NCBI GenBank assembly: GCA_025094145.1
Contig: JALLLS010000026.1
Location: 310,001-374,000, forward strand
Source: Spinellus fusiger
Taxonomy: Eukaryota; Mucoromycota; Mucoromycetes; Mucorales; Phycomycetaceae
Direction: 5' to 3'
Length of the DNA stretch: 64,000 nucleotides
How positions within the stretch are numbered: the stretch's first letter is position 1; the number at the start of each line of letters is the position of its first letter. The notes under the pieces were generated by a model that searched no databases, had not been told where the DNA came from, and saw only the letters and a program-made list of their open reading frames with translations. Below are positions 1 to 10,331 of this stretch, piece by piece. The position numbers and the translations under genes were made by a program.

Positions 1-824
1 ACACCCTGAGAAATTATGAGAATATGCTTACATACTACTAGAGAGAGAGAGTATGAATCTATACTAATGAAGAATAAGCTATAGTCCTTTATAAATTTAA
101 AATATAAAATATAGAAAGATCATCCTATTGAGATCATAGAATTCTATAAAATGTCTATAGTATTAGAAGACTTTTATTCGTGTCATTCTATTATATGCAT
201 GCTACATATATGTGGTTAAAAAGTATAATAAGGATATTCTTTTATCGTAGTAATGAGGTTCATAAAATTAACGTTGAACACCATTTAGAAGAAATATTCA
301 CAGATTTTCAAAATAAAAACTATTGTACACGCCTGGGAATTTCTCTAACCTTTAACTGCTAATATTAGACCTTGTATCGATAACTTAAATAATCTCTTTT
401 TATAGACTAATCTGATAGCAGACCTATAGTTTACAAAAATAAATTGCTTATGAATACAATGTTCTCACCCTCAAATGGTCACGTTTCTAGAAGAAGAATG
501 ATTACAAATATCTACTCTTACTGACGATTAATCAAAGCTAGACAGTTTTATCACCAAGGAGATATCTTATACATCCCTAATGTACATGATAGAAAACAAC
601 CAACAATAGAAGAGTATATACGAGTCATAATGAATTGTAATAAAGAACCCAGAGGTTAACTACTTGTTAACTGACTGAATACCTTTAGACTAAGAAATCA
701 TAAGGAAAAAATCAATGGACGTTTATATAAATATATAGAATGACCAACAATATATACTTTCTCTCATTGTCTCGGTGCTAAAAGTTGGAAAATCAGTGAA
801 GAAAATACTAAGATACTCAACTTT
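1..824. other. AT-rich flank outside the left arm
   Basis: No gene recognised. The short open frames here have no coding look. The sequence is AT-rich and begins to match the right-hand flank only from about 825, where the inverted duplication starts. Confidence 0.6.
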
Positions 825-1054
825 GGCCTTATTACACACCAGGAGATCTTTAGGATATAAAAGGAAATAGTCGAACTACAGTTGTTTAAAAATGACATTG
901 ATTTGAAAAGGAGCAAAAATAAAGTGAGATGTATTCATGTTAGTTTTTAAACAAATAAAGATTATCATGTAGATTTATTTGTAGATATCTGAATCCCGGA
1001 GGAAACCACTTTCAATGTGGTGATGTATAATATGAATACAAATAAGAATATCTA

Positions 1055-1635
1055 TTCTTTTCTACATAATGGAGCTAGTCGATGGAGACCCTTTAAACAC
1101 TCTTATGCAATTGTATAGATATTCTTTGATACATTCACATCCTTGTTCCAAACCATTCCATAACCTTGGCAAGCACGGATACTGTTGAAATTTATGAATA
1201 CCTCGGTGAGGTCATTTGTGTTATAAGTATGGCAGATCTTGAGAACAAAAAAGAAAACAAAATAACTGTTAGAAGAGCTTTTCATATTGGGTGAGAAGTC
1301 AATCATATTTACTCTCGATGTTTAAAACTTATCAACATCAACTACAAGAAGATCACCCTTTTGTCTCTTTTTCAATGATTGATATAAAATTCTCGTCAAA
1401 CCAACACGATGACCTTTAAACTTGGCAGCATCTTTTACCTTTAATCCTGCACCATAAGCAACGACTGGCAGCTTGGTAGGATCATACTCCAATCCTTTTA
1501 GGTGCCAATACCCCTTTTCAATAATAAAATAATAGTAAAAATAATTAGTTCGGGATGTATTAATGCACTCTATATGTATGTCGTATTACCCTTGCACTAG
1601 CACCTTCTTCTTGCTTTTGTAACGGATTCACTGGG
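1055..1635 (-). pseudogene. TnpB/Fanzor-like C-terminal relic (left arm copy)
   Basis: This mirrors the better-preserved copy at 28980-29561. Read on the minus strand it gives a segment with KFKGHRVGLTRILYQSLKK, then a zinc-ribbon-like ICHTYN...ACQGYG region, then WNKDVNVSKNIYTIA. The last resembles the RuvC-III and zinc-ribbon end of TnpB/Fanzor nucleases (typical xDxNAAxNI). It is broken: a stop replaces a residue just before the TSR motif, as in the right arm, and the left copy has an extra stop after YTIA where the right arm reads Glu. Two of the four expected ribbon cysteines are replaced (CHTY, CQGY). A GT-AG intron separates the DVDKF/TSR part from the ICHTY part. Family assignment rests on motif recognition only. 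Confidence 0.5.
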
Positions 1636-2164
1636 TTTATTAAAATAAAAGAATATAAAATAGAAACTGACTAACATGTCAGACATAAAAAACATACACT
1701 CACCAGATCACAACTGTTGGTTTATATGCCAGATAAAGACAAACAAAATATAGAGGATAGAAGTTATGAAGAACAACAGACAGTGCAATTAGTAGGTATT
1801 AATATCCGAACAGAGGAGAACAAGTCGAAATTTCACAAGTCATTTGCTTAATCAGGACTACCAAAGTAATGCAGACTACAACAACATTTTAGAAAGAAAA
1901 GAATTGCTAAAGAACAGTTGCCTAGTTACCCGTTATATTCAAATTGCGTGTTGTGTCCCTGTTCATTTACTCCTTGGAATCTCTTAAGCCAGACTTTGTG
2001 TCAAAACTCTATTTCGTCATCCCCGCTAGACTGAACTACTACAGATTCATCTCTCCAATGGTCCTGTTGATAACCTTAGTGCCCTTTACTACAGAATAAA
2101 AGATAGATTTCTCAAAGTTACATAGTATGAATTTTGGGGCTATTTATATATATATATATATCTT

Positions 2165-2290
2165 TAAGCTATAAGGATCAAATCTATACGATAATAAAAT
2201 CTCAGTAAACTCATAGATGGATCTCCTCCTCTTGTTCTATGTATGTTTTAAGGGAAGAGAGAAACATTATTTACAACAAAACCACTTTCT
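2165..2290 (+). other. Short coding-like remnant with Met-Cys-Phe-Lys-Gly-type motif
   Basis: A peptide remnant on the plus strand, mirrored at 28330-28450, reads like LFYVCFKGREKHYLQQ with interruptions. Similar ends occur at 44520-44650 (LSYMCFKGEKSSHLQ) and 46360-46460 (LCMCFKGKEAFFYLHQ), so it looks like a dispersed family, perhaps the tail of a transposon-borne ORF. Function unknown. Confidence 0.3.
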
Positions 2291-4839
2291 GAAATTCTAT
2301 GGCCTTGAAATACAGGACCATGATTATACACACTATAGGACAGGGCAGCCACCCTTTCTAGTCTGCTTGAATGTTATATGAAGACCATATCTATTGCTTG
2401 AGAATAGCAAAGTAGACAAACTAACAGTAAAAGAAATACGAAACCAATATAAAAGTTTAGTCATCTACATCTTTAATAAAAATAGACTTTGATCTGAGAA
2501 ACTTCCTAGAGTATAAACAAGATAGGCTTTAAGGACTTGAGTAACTGACTGTTTCTTGTTCTCGACTTGTTTTCTTTCTGTATTCCCACAGGGTGCCATG
2601 ATTATTACAACCACCCGTTTGTCTTCTGTCAGCCCACATCCTTCTCTTTTCTATCAATATTTGTGTGAGTAGCCAGCCTTACAAGGTCCTGTGTGTTTCT
2701 TGTCACATAGCAACAGAATATAAAAGGAAATATATGAGCAATGAGATTATATTATTTCTTTGGTTGGCTAATGTGTCTGAAAAGAACCTTCTCACTGTCT
2801 GTCTGTTTTAGCATTGACTATCGACTGTGCAAATAAACACTATAAATTTGGATAAAAAGAAGTAAACCTGACATTGCAACTCAATCACTGCATTTAATGT
2901 TTAACATGTGCTATCCATAAGCTCACAGTATTTGCAGCATAGCAATGTTTAAAATGCATTCATTATAGGACTCACACAGAATTAACTATAGTAATTATTG
3001 TCCAGAAAAGAAAACCAAACTTACTTACATTGAGAACAGTGTATTCATTTATTGACTCAATATTCATAATCACCTCAATTATCTCATTGTAACTGGTATT
3101 AACAATAGTACTTAGTGAGAACAAGGTATTATTTCTAATACTGTCTTTTAGGTCTAAGGCAAATAGAGTGTGAATTGTTTGACTTGTGAATTTTATGAGT
3201 GGAGGATGATGTATACCCCACCAGAATAGAGATAAAATTATTATTTATTTTGATAGTTCCTTCCTTTTGTTATTCCCCACACTGTACATACAACTTAGCA
3301 CTCAAGTACTCATCAAGGTGAGCATAAGTGAGCAAGGTAATGTGCTATTACTAACACAGTGAAACAATAGAAAGAGGTCATAGACATCACCAGAGGCTAT
3401 TTTGAAAGTAAAGAAGGTAAGTAGTGTCTCCCTCTGGGCTTGAGCTCATTATAATCTACTGGACATAGTACTGACTTCTTTTAATAAATGATATATGGCT
3501 TATTCTTCTCATGAAAAGTATTAAGTAAAAGGTAAGCATACTATCTCTTTTTATTGAATTATTACTAATACACTCTTATGTTATTAGATAAGTTAAGATT
3601 CCTTCTCAAGTCAGTTCCAGGTGGTTTTCTTTCTTCTATACTGTCTAGGATGTCTAGGGTATACTCCTAAGCATAGTTATCTATCTCCCAAGAATAAATC
3701 ACAAGGCCTTTAGGGTATAAATTCTATTATTATGAGGGAATGCACTTAGGCAGTCGCTATAGTCATAATATAGTATTAGCTATAATATTATAATAAACAA
3801 TTTTATTCATAAACGATATATTTTACTGATAATACAATTTGATAGTGAGGTATACTAGAAAAGGAAACAAATATTTGGACACGCAAACCTTTGATTTTAA
3901 TCATTGTTCCATATAAGGTTAGGTTTTTATTGATGTAAAAGGAAGGAGATATCACTGCTTTAAGGCCAGAATATCTTTGGGTGTGTAGTCTGCTCATTTT
4001 AAACATATTTTCAGCCAATCAAAGCACCCAAGGTAGTTATGATTCAAAAAGCTACCTTTTATATCACAAAAATATTTGTTTTTGTAGATCCTATCTGTAT
4101 TCATAAGTGAATTATGCATTTGTTTTTGTAATTCCGTCTGTATTCTAAACAATAAGGTTAATGAGAGTAAAAAACACAAATATTCTCATCTATATGTAGT
4201 TTTGGGCACTCGGGATGAGCTAGGAGACACGCAGGACCTTGGGGAAAGGCTGGCTCCTCTTGAGGGTGTATAAAATGGAGAGGCTAGTAAATGGTAGATG
4301 GGGAACTCGTCTCTCTATGGCTGTGAGAAACTATGGTTGTGGTGGTCTGGAGGGGACACTCTAAGAGTAGGCCTGTGGGGACACGAGAAGACAGATAAAG
4401 GCAATCTTCCTAACCACGGACCAACGAAAAAGACAAACAAAGGGAACAAACAGGAACAGAGCAAGAACCAATAACTATTCTTTACCTTAGGGTATGAACC
4501 ACCCTTCTTGAAGAATCAAAGATGTGTATTGACTTCTCTTTTATTTATTTATTTATTAAATGTACACTTAGCTATTATATACATTTCCCTTTTGAAACAT
4601 TTTATTACTTCTAGCTAGTTTTTAGCAATTCCACCGATTTCCTATTTTCCTACAGCTATCCATGCGAATAGGTGTGGCATCACTGCCTATTCTACAAATT
4701 TTATATAAATACATCTTTCCAGTATCTTTTGGTCTTTATTTTCTAACAAACATTTGTTTTGTTTTTTAACAAAAAAAATAAGGTTGGTAATTAATGTCTT
4801 TAATATCATATATATCATAAACTAAAACCCATTATTCTT
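2291..4839. other. Arm interior without a recognised gene
   Basis: AT-rich sequence duplicated at 25776-28329. A less AT-rich block at 4200-4400 has a TATA-like word (tataaaa, 4269) but no gene I can attach to it. Only short spurious frames are seen. It may hold decayed introns or exons of the Fanzor-like relics on either side. Confidence 0.5.
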
Positions 4840-5275
4840 TTATTTTACGCTTATTACCTGTTTTATCAGGATATGGATGATCCTTCTCCATCCAATTCAT
4901 TTAGTAAAACTGATACTATGAGTGCTACTGGCTCTATGACATCTGGAGACCATATTATCTCTGTTAAATATTCTATTGATGGTATTGGCTGGCATGGTAA
5001 ATACAGAGATACTCTAGAGCAGCTAGTTATTACAGTGAACGCTATCACAAAATATTCTTATTCTTTCTCTAAATTTGTCTTCCTGTGCGAACTTTAAGCT
5101 AATATAAGCTTTGATATCGATTCCTACCTCAACACAGATTTTCTTCTGAAGTATGACTTTCTCTCATAGACTATAGCAGAGAAAGATCGAGCTCGAAGAA
5201 AATTATTGTTTAGAGAATTGATTGACCAACATAAAAGAGAATATCTCAATATTAGCTAATATCAGCTAATATCAG
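4840..5275 (+). pseudogene. Possible N-terminal fragment of a Fanzor-like or other transposon ORF (left arm)
   Basis: After an acceptor-like tttatcag (4863-4870) one frame runs from ATG 4873 through GIGWHGKYRDTLEQLVITVN and SKFVFLCEL. It then continues in the same frame through two stops (5095 and about 5178) into a basic stretch KDRARRKLLFREL and EYLNIS, ending at 5260. That continuity marks one decayed coding exon rather than chance. The helical TVNxITxxxYxFxKFxF pattern reminds me of the N-terminal part of mucoralean TnpB/Fanzor-like proteins, but this is recollection, not a match. A LINE 3' end begins about 25 bp downstream and probably cut the gene. Copy at 25341-25776. Confidence 0.4.
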
Positions 5276-5296
5276 CCAATTTTTTTTTTAAAAAAA

Positions 5297-6333
5297 TACA
5301 GTTCAAAGTGTTTTATTTTTATTTTTGGGTGTAATTTGCTATTCGCGCATTGGGCATGTCAGCCACCCTATGAGAACTTTTAAGAAAAATAAGAATAAAC
5401 ATAGAAACACTTCAAATACAAAAGTGAAAAAATAATGCAGAATAATAAGAGACAGATGGACAGAGAATACAAAACCTCAAATGAGGAAAAATGATGAAAA
5501 ATGAGAAATGATGGTAAAATTAGAATTATGAATAGACATCCAGAAGGCCATAAAGTCATCAAGGAAACCAGGACACCAAAAAGATAACCATCATCCTGTG
5601 GCGATTCGAAATCCAACGAGGGATACTTAGAGCAACTCGGACAATCCTGAAAATAAATACAGTAACTACACTAGCAGCTTCTGGATTTGCTAAACGGGTT
5701 ATGAATGGGTGGTAAAGGAGAAATCGGAGGAGAAGTGAGGATACAGCGTCTGTTGCTGAAGGAGTATTTGCACTCTATGGCGGCGTTGGCGTTCCCGCTC
5801 AACACACCCATCAGCAGCCTCAATGAGCAGGCTACCAGCTGATGGCTCTACCTTAAAGTCTCGAGTAGACGTGGCTCGATCAATGGCTTGCAGCATTATT
5901 AACAAACTGAGCCAAAGATCTCGCCATTCAACAAAAGACTTAACCGTGCGCGGCAGAAGATTTAGACAATAGTCAATTGGATGAACGTCATGTGGTGGTG
6001 CAGGAACTAGGAAGAACAAGAACATGGAGCGTTCATGGTCAACGAATGTGCATGCGTGAAAGTGGTCCCGATTGGCAGACGGGTGGCCACAGTGGCAAGG
6101 AACTGAATGTGTTGGTGGTAACCAAGCAATTCTCCATTTTAGTAGACGATGTCCCTCTTTGCGCGTGCACGGTAGTAGAAGAACTGGATCCCAAACAGGT
6201 CTACATAGTCCACGGGCTACCGTCACCAGTAGATGCTTGCCATGCACTAAACTAGTAATTTCACTTTGAAGACGTTCAAGATAAGCTACTTTTAATGGAT
6301 ATTTAGGAGGGTTGTGAGCTCATTGGAGTAATG
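5297..6333 (-). mobile_element. 5'-truncated LINE 3' end (left arm)
   Basis: Minus-strand 3' end of a non-LTR retrotransposon. The open frame 5699-6247 (182 aa) has a zinc-knuckle-like CHCGHPSANRDHFHACTF (Cys-X-Cys...His...Cys) followed by the helical tail expected after a reverse transcriptase. The 3' UTR (5310-5690) then ends in the family terminus (actgtacttt-like, agttcaaagt on the plus strand). The same terminus recurs at 8905, 10135, 22655, 25318 and 44836. The reverse transcriptase core and endonuclease are absent. The 5' edge abuts the TA target of a Tc1 element (6334). Confidence 0.8.
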
Positions 6334-6335
6334 TA

Positions 6336-7409
6336 CAGTGGCTTTCAATAAAACAAGGATAACTTTTTACATTCCAATATGCTTCTGTAATAGGAAATAA
6401 TTATTCTTTGTAATAAAAACACACATTAAACACACAGTAAATAATTGAAAATTGGATGAGGTATAAAAAAGGTCAACAGGATAATAGATACAAATTTATT
6501 GGGTGAATAACTTCAATATTTGGTGCTTCCATCCTTGGCCTCAATGACAGCCCTACATCTCCGCCCCATGCTGGCAATGAGGTTGTCTGGTGTCCTTGAA
6601 AATATTCTCCCATTCTTCTAACAAGAGCACCTCCAAATCTTGTAGAGTACTTCTTGGAGTCATCTTCTTTCTTATTGCCCTGTCAAGTTCCTCCCATAAA
6701 TGCTCTATTGGGTTGAGGTCGGGGCTTTGTGAGGGCTACCCCTCCATTCTCTTGCGCACCACTCTATTGCGGTTGTTGGTCCTCATCAGCTGGTACTTTG
6801 ACTCATCAGACCAGATGACTGTCTTCCAGTCTTCTTCTGTCCAGTGAAGGTGGGCCTTAGCCCAACCAGGCCTCAACTTCTTGTGCTTATTGGTGAGGGA
6901 AGGTTTCTTTAACCACCTTGCAAGAAGACAGGCCAAGCTCCTTCATCTTTTTTCTAAAAGTGTTCATGGACACCTTGGTGGTCATTTGCTTGTGAAGCTG
7001 ATCCATTGTCTGAAATGAATTCTTTGCCACTTCGCGACTGACCTCTCTCGTGTCTCTCTCATTAAGGATGGGCTTGCGCCCAGTGCTCTTCTTGGCCTTG
7101 AAGCAGCCAGTTTCCTTGTATCTCTTTACGATACGGGAAACAGACTGCTGACAAACTCCAAACTTAGCAGAAATGGTAGACTGGCTGGTTCCATTGACAG
7201 TGGCTTCGTGAGCGATGAGACAGCGGGTGAAGTCATCAATATTTTTTTTCCTGTTTCCAAGAGGTCTTTTGGGTTGTTCGGTGGTGTTAGATATGGTAGA
7301 CATCATAGTGGAAAAGCGATAAATGAAGAATGTTTAATTAAAAAAAAATTAAGCGTAAAGTCATGGTCTGAATTTGAAATATCTCTTTTATTATTATTAA
7401 AAGCCACCG
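6336..7409 (-). mobile_element. Tc1/mariner element A, internally deleted
   Basis: Bounded by TA duplications (6334-6335, 7410-7411) with terminal repeats starting CAGTGGCTTTC. The minus-strand transposase has an N-terminal helix-turn-helix (NGTSQSTISAKFGVCQQS and SRIVKRYKETGC, 6887-7306). A frameshift follows, then a DDE part with VIWSDESKY (first Asp) and a jump from KRMEG straight to PSQSPDLNPIEHLWEEL (Glu). The segment with the second catalytic Asp is missing, so this copy cannot encode an active transposase. Element F (45173) carries the same junction. The outermost ~105 bp matches element E in the right arm. Confidence 0.88.
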
Positions 7410-7440
7410 TATTACTTTAGGGAGCTCTTTCGCGTAATAA

Positions 7441-8610
7441 ATATTACCCAAAAGAGTATATATAAAAATCAACAGCAAACATTACCACCATCCATCCGTC
7501 AACAACAACACCCCCAACACCCACATCACACTGAATCCACTAACCACGGATCTCACCCTGGCACCACCCGCCAAACCCTTTGAGTTTGGCACTTCCAACG
7601 TTCCCGCCACCTACGACATCCCCAAAAGTAGAAAGGAAAAACTACTCGCCAAACGCACTCGAGCAAGAACCAACGAGGAGAATAAAATGTCCGAGGTGGA
7701 AAAGGCCGACACCCACGCCCAACAGATGCTGCAGATGATAGCGGCAATCCAAAAACAGATGGAGATCTTTGGACTCCGTATCCAGGAATTGAAGGCCCAG
7801 CTGAAGGCCAAAGATGCAATGATTGCATCCCTCCAGGCTCAGGCCACTGCCAACACCACCACTGCCACTGCCACTGCCACTCCTGCCAAGCAGGACAACT
7901 CGAATGCTGCTTCAAAGCATGCCCGAACCTCCACACCCACCACCTACGCCAGCATGGCAAAGAAAAACCCCCAGGCTAAGAAGCCTACAAAGGCCAAAGC
8001 AGTGCTTAAGTCACAAGCAGTCTGTGCCTTGCAGGAGCCCACTGGACCCTCAGTGTACGAATTTGTATACGTCCCTTGCCGCCGTTACCTCAAGTACGGC
8101 CAGGTCCGCAAGATGTTGGGATCGTTGAAGATCTAACAGTCACGGATCATTGATATCCACTTCCCGGCAAGGGGAACAGTTGCGCTGCTGGTCCACAGCA
8201 GCTACAAAAAGGAACTCGAAGAGCACCTCGAGAAGCTGAAGATTAGTCCAGTGAAGGACTTCAACCCTGTGTCCGCTGCAGTCATTGCAGACCCAAAGCT
8301 GCAAGGGGAAACGGACAGTACCAAGGCTGCAAAGGCCCAAGAACTCTTCGATCAGAGAGTGTCCAACACCTGTCTTTGTTCCCCCACCCACTTAGGGTAC
8401 AGCATTGCTCGCCATTTTGGCTCTGGTAATGCCACTCCCCGCCTCTCTGCCACTGCCTTTGAGAAGCTCTTGGTGGATCTCAAGGCCAAGACCCCAGTTG
8501 CCAGCCGCCCCGCCACCCTTGAAGAAGAAGCCATCCAGGCATTTGGATCAGGCTCAGCAATGGAAGGAGTCGAGGGAGACGCCCAAAACACCCACCAAGA
8601 AGAATTATGA
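7441..8610 (+). pseudogene. LINE ORF1 (gag-like nucleic-acid-binding protein), one stop
   Basis: An open frame runs from after a stop at 7440. The first ATG is at 7687, but coding character extends upstream (FEFGTSNVPATYDIPKSRKE), suggesting an N-terminal part that lost its start. After 7687 comes a coiled-coil segment (heptads in EVEKADTHAQQMLQMIAAIQ), a Thr/Ala-rich linker and a basic region. A domain around YEFVYVPCRR ... ALLVHSSYKKEL could be RRM-like. One in-frame TAA at 8134 splits it; the same frame resumes at once and ends at TGA 8608-8610. That stop overlaps the ATG of ORF2 (8607) as ATGA, which suggests termination-reinitiation. ORF1 proteins bind the element RNA. Confidence 0.72.
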
Positions 8611-8905
8611 ATAAACTAAAGATTGGTCTATTGAACGCTTGTGGAATCAGGCCCAATCTGATGCCTATGTCTGCATTGTCATTTTCTTTCATTTATCATT
8701 TTTCAGCATTTTCCCCTCATTTGAGGTTTTGTATTTCTCTGTCCCTCTGTCTCTTATTCTTCTGCATTATTTTTTCACTTTTGTATTTGAAGTGTTTCTA
8801 TGTTTATTCTTATTTTTTTTCTCAAAGGTTCTCACAGGGTGGCTAATATGCCCAATGCGCGAATAGCAAATTACGCCCAAAAATAAAAAATACTTTGAAC
8901 TGTAC
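7441..8905 (+). mobile_element. LINE with ORF1 and large internal deletion
   Basis: ORF1 is followed by the first 20 or so codons of ORF2. The sequence then runs directly into the LINE 3' UTR at about 8675 and ends at the family terminus (tactttgaactgta, 8890-8903). The ORF2 start MNKLKIGLLNACGI is typical of an apurinic-type endonuclease N-terminus (xLNxxG). Reverse transcriptase and most of the endonuclease are absent, so the copy is non-autonomous. It lies directly beside Tc1 element A, in the opposite orientation to the LINE piece in the left arm. Confidence 0.82.
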
Positions 8906-9330
8906 AAGTGAAAAGATGATGTATTATCAATAGCATTAAATAAATAAAAAAAGACAATCGTTTGCAGGCTTAACTGAACGATCTGCTACATATATGTTCC
9001 TAGTAACTACACCCAGTGTTCTATATGTACAGCTCATTTGTAAAAAAAAAAAAGTTTTACTAATGAGGGTAATTTCTCATAAGATAACATAAAAGAATAT
9101 GTTTAGAAAAATATCAAAGATAGAATATGACAGTGTTTGATAAATTAAAAAAAAAAAAGACAAGAAAAAAGTATCATGTGGATTTTAAGCACGTCAAAAA
9201 GTATAAAAACACACAACAAAAAAAGTAAAGAAAGGGGTAATAAAGAAAGGGAGAAAGGCACCATGGTGGGCTGTCCTCTAGTGGCTTGGCCAAAAATCGA
9301 CACTACACAATGGCGGTGTTATTATAGTTA
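8906..9330. other. AT-rich intergenic spacer
   Basis: No gene seen. Contains poly-A and poly-T runs (9042, 9149). A purine-rich stretch with an ATG context (9263) opens a frame that runs across the SINE-like unit downstream and is unlikely to be coding. Confidence 0.45.
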
Positions 9331-9334
9331 CAGA

Positions 9335-9506
9335 GTAGGAGTTGGCGTAGTTGGTAGTGGTCGCGGTTTCTACTCTTGGAATCCCGACTTCGAATCCGAG
9401 CTCGGGATTTAAGTCCTGTAAGGCTGATTCCTCCGAGTTAGCCCTGAGGCGGAGGACGCAAATCCTATCGTCGATCCTACGGATTCATAGGTGTCTTCTT
9501 TTTTTG
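9335..9506 (+). ncRNA. Candidate Pol III SINE / tRNA-derived ncRNA
   Basis: An A-box-like tggcgtagttgg (9343-9354) and a B-box-like cttcgaatcc (9389-9398) are spaced as in tRNA genes. An 8 bp hairpin pairs aatcccga (9380-9387) with tcgggatt (9402-9409). Downstream is a second hairpin, tcctccg (9429-9435) with cggagga (9450-9456), then a short ccta/tagg pairing (9464-9491). A run of T follows at 9498-9505, as at a Pol III terminator. The block is more GC-rich than its surroundings. It does not fold as a clean tRNA, so a tRNA-derived SINE or other Pol III RNA is inferred. Only one copy is seen in this window. Confidence 0.45.
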
Positions 9507-10132
9507 TTTTTGTTTTTATTTTCTTCTTCTTCTTTTACTCTTTTGAATAGCATGTTGATACCATTCTATTCTGATGTGCTATTAAAAGTCATCTGTCTAT
9601 AACAAAATTCCGTCATGGTACAGACTTTTGTCTTACACTGCTCTTCCATCAAAGTAAGTCTACACATGTAGTTAAATAAAGTCTGATACCAATGCATAGA
9701 TGGGTCCTTTTTATTGATTTCATTCATATGCTGTGTCTAAATAAGTTTTAATAGTAATGAAAAATAAGAGTAGCTTATATTTTATAGTATGGCTTCAGTC
9801 AAGAGACTGCCTTGTACTTTGACTCTTACATATTCTATATCTTTAAGATCATTTACTGTCTTTGAACATCTAAAAGTACGGCGATGCTACAACATAGAAA
9901 GCGGCTCTTTAAAATTTATACACTATCCTGTAGGCCTGTTTGAACAGATATTGTAGAGCTTAGCAACTGGGATATATGTGCCTTCTTTAAAGTTAATTTT
10001 GTAGGAGAACTAATGATTCAAGTATTCTGGTAGAATGTCATCGAGTTACTATCTCCATCTAAAAAGAGAATGCAGATAAGCTATATAGATTAGAAGTCAC
10101 CATGATGTTCATGACTCGATCTACAACAAGGT
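9507..10132. other. Spacer without recognised gene
   Basis: AT-rich, with T/C-rich tracts just after the SINE-like unit. No coding frame with support on either strand. Confidence 0.45.
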
Positions 10133-10306
10133 ATTTTTATTTTTTGGGTGTGGTTTGCTATTCGCGCATTAGGCATATCAGCCACCCTATGAGAACTTTT
10201 GTAAAATAAATGAGAATAAACATAGAAACACTTTAAATACAAAAGTGAAAAAAAAATGCAAAGAGAGAGGAAACAGAAAGAAAAGAGAAACACAAAACCT
10301 CAACTG
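10133..10306 (-). mobile_element. Short LINE 3' UTR fragment
   Basis: Carries the same 3' UTR words as the other LINE copies: tgctattcgcgcattaggca, cagccaccctatgagaac, and the Leu-Lys-Cys-Phe-Tyr frame on the minus strand. It stops in the aaacctcaa(c/a)tgagg motif, so only about 170 bp of the 3' end is present. It abuts a remnant of Tc1 element C. Confidence 0.75.
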
Positions 10307-10331
10307 AGGGATTCATATGAGACTCAATCTA

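Larger units (their letters stand above)
825..6440 (+). repeat. Left arm of 5.6 kb inverted duplication
   Basis: This stretch is the reverse complement of about 24180-29795. Distinctive words pair across the two arms: the promoter-like block at 4200-4400 pairs with 26220-26420, the TA microsatellite at 2147-2160 with 28452-28470, and the LINE 3' end at 5300 with 25316. Paired coordinates sum to about 30,614-30,620 throughout, so there are few net indels. Most of the arm differs by only scattered substitutions, but a LINE coding patch at 5900-6270 is visibly more diverged. The inner end lies inside a Tc1-like element. Confidence 0.93.

Noticed and set aside
5977..6269. Plus-strand frames across the left-arm LINE
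   Set aside because: Antisense shadows of the LINE reverse-transcriptase tail, which has the zinc-knuckle on the minus strand.
7553..7960. Trp-rich 135 aa minus-strand frame
   Set aside because: Antisense of LINE ORF1; composition follows its Thr/Ala codons.
9335..9410. Functional tRNA gene
   Set aside because: A and B boxes are present but acceptor and anticodon stems do not pair, so SINE-like is the safer call.
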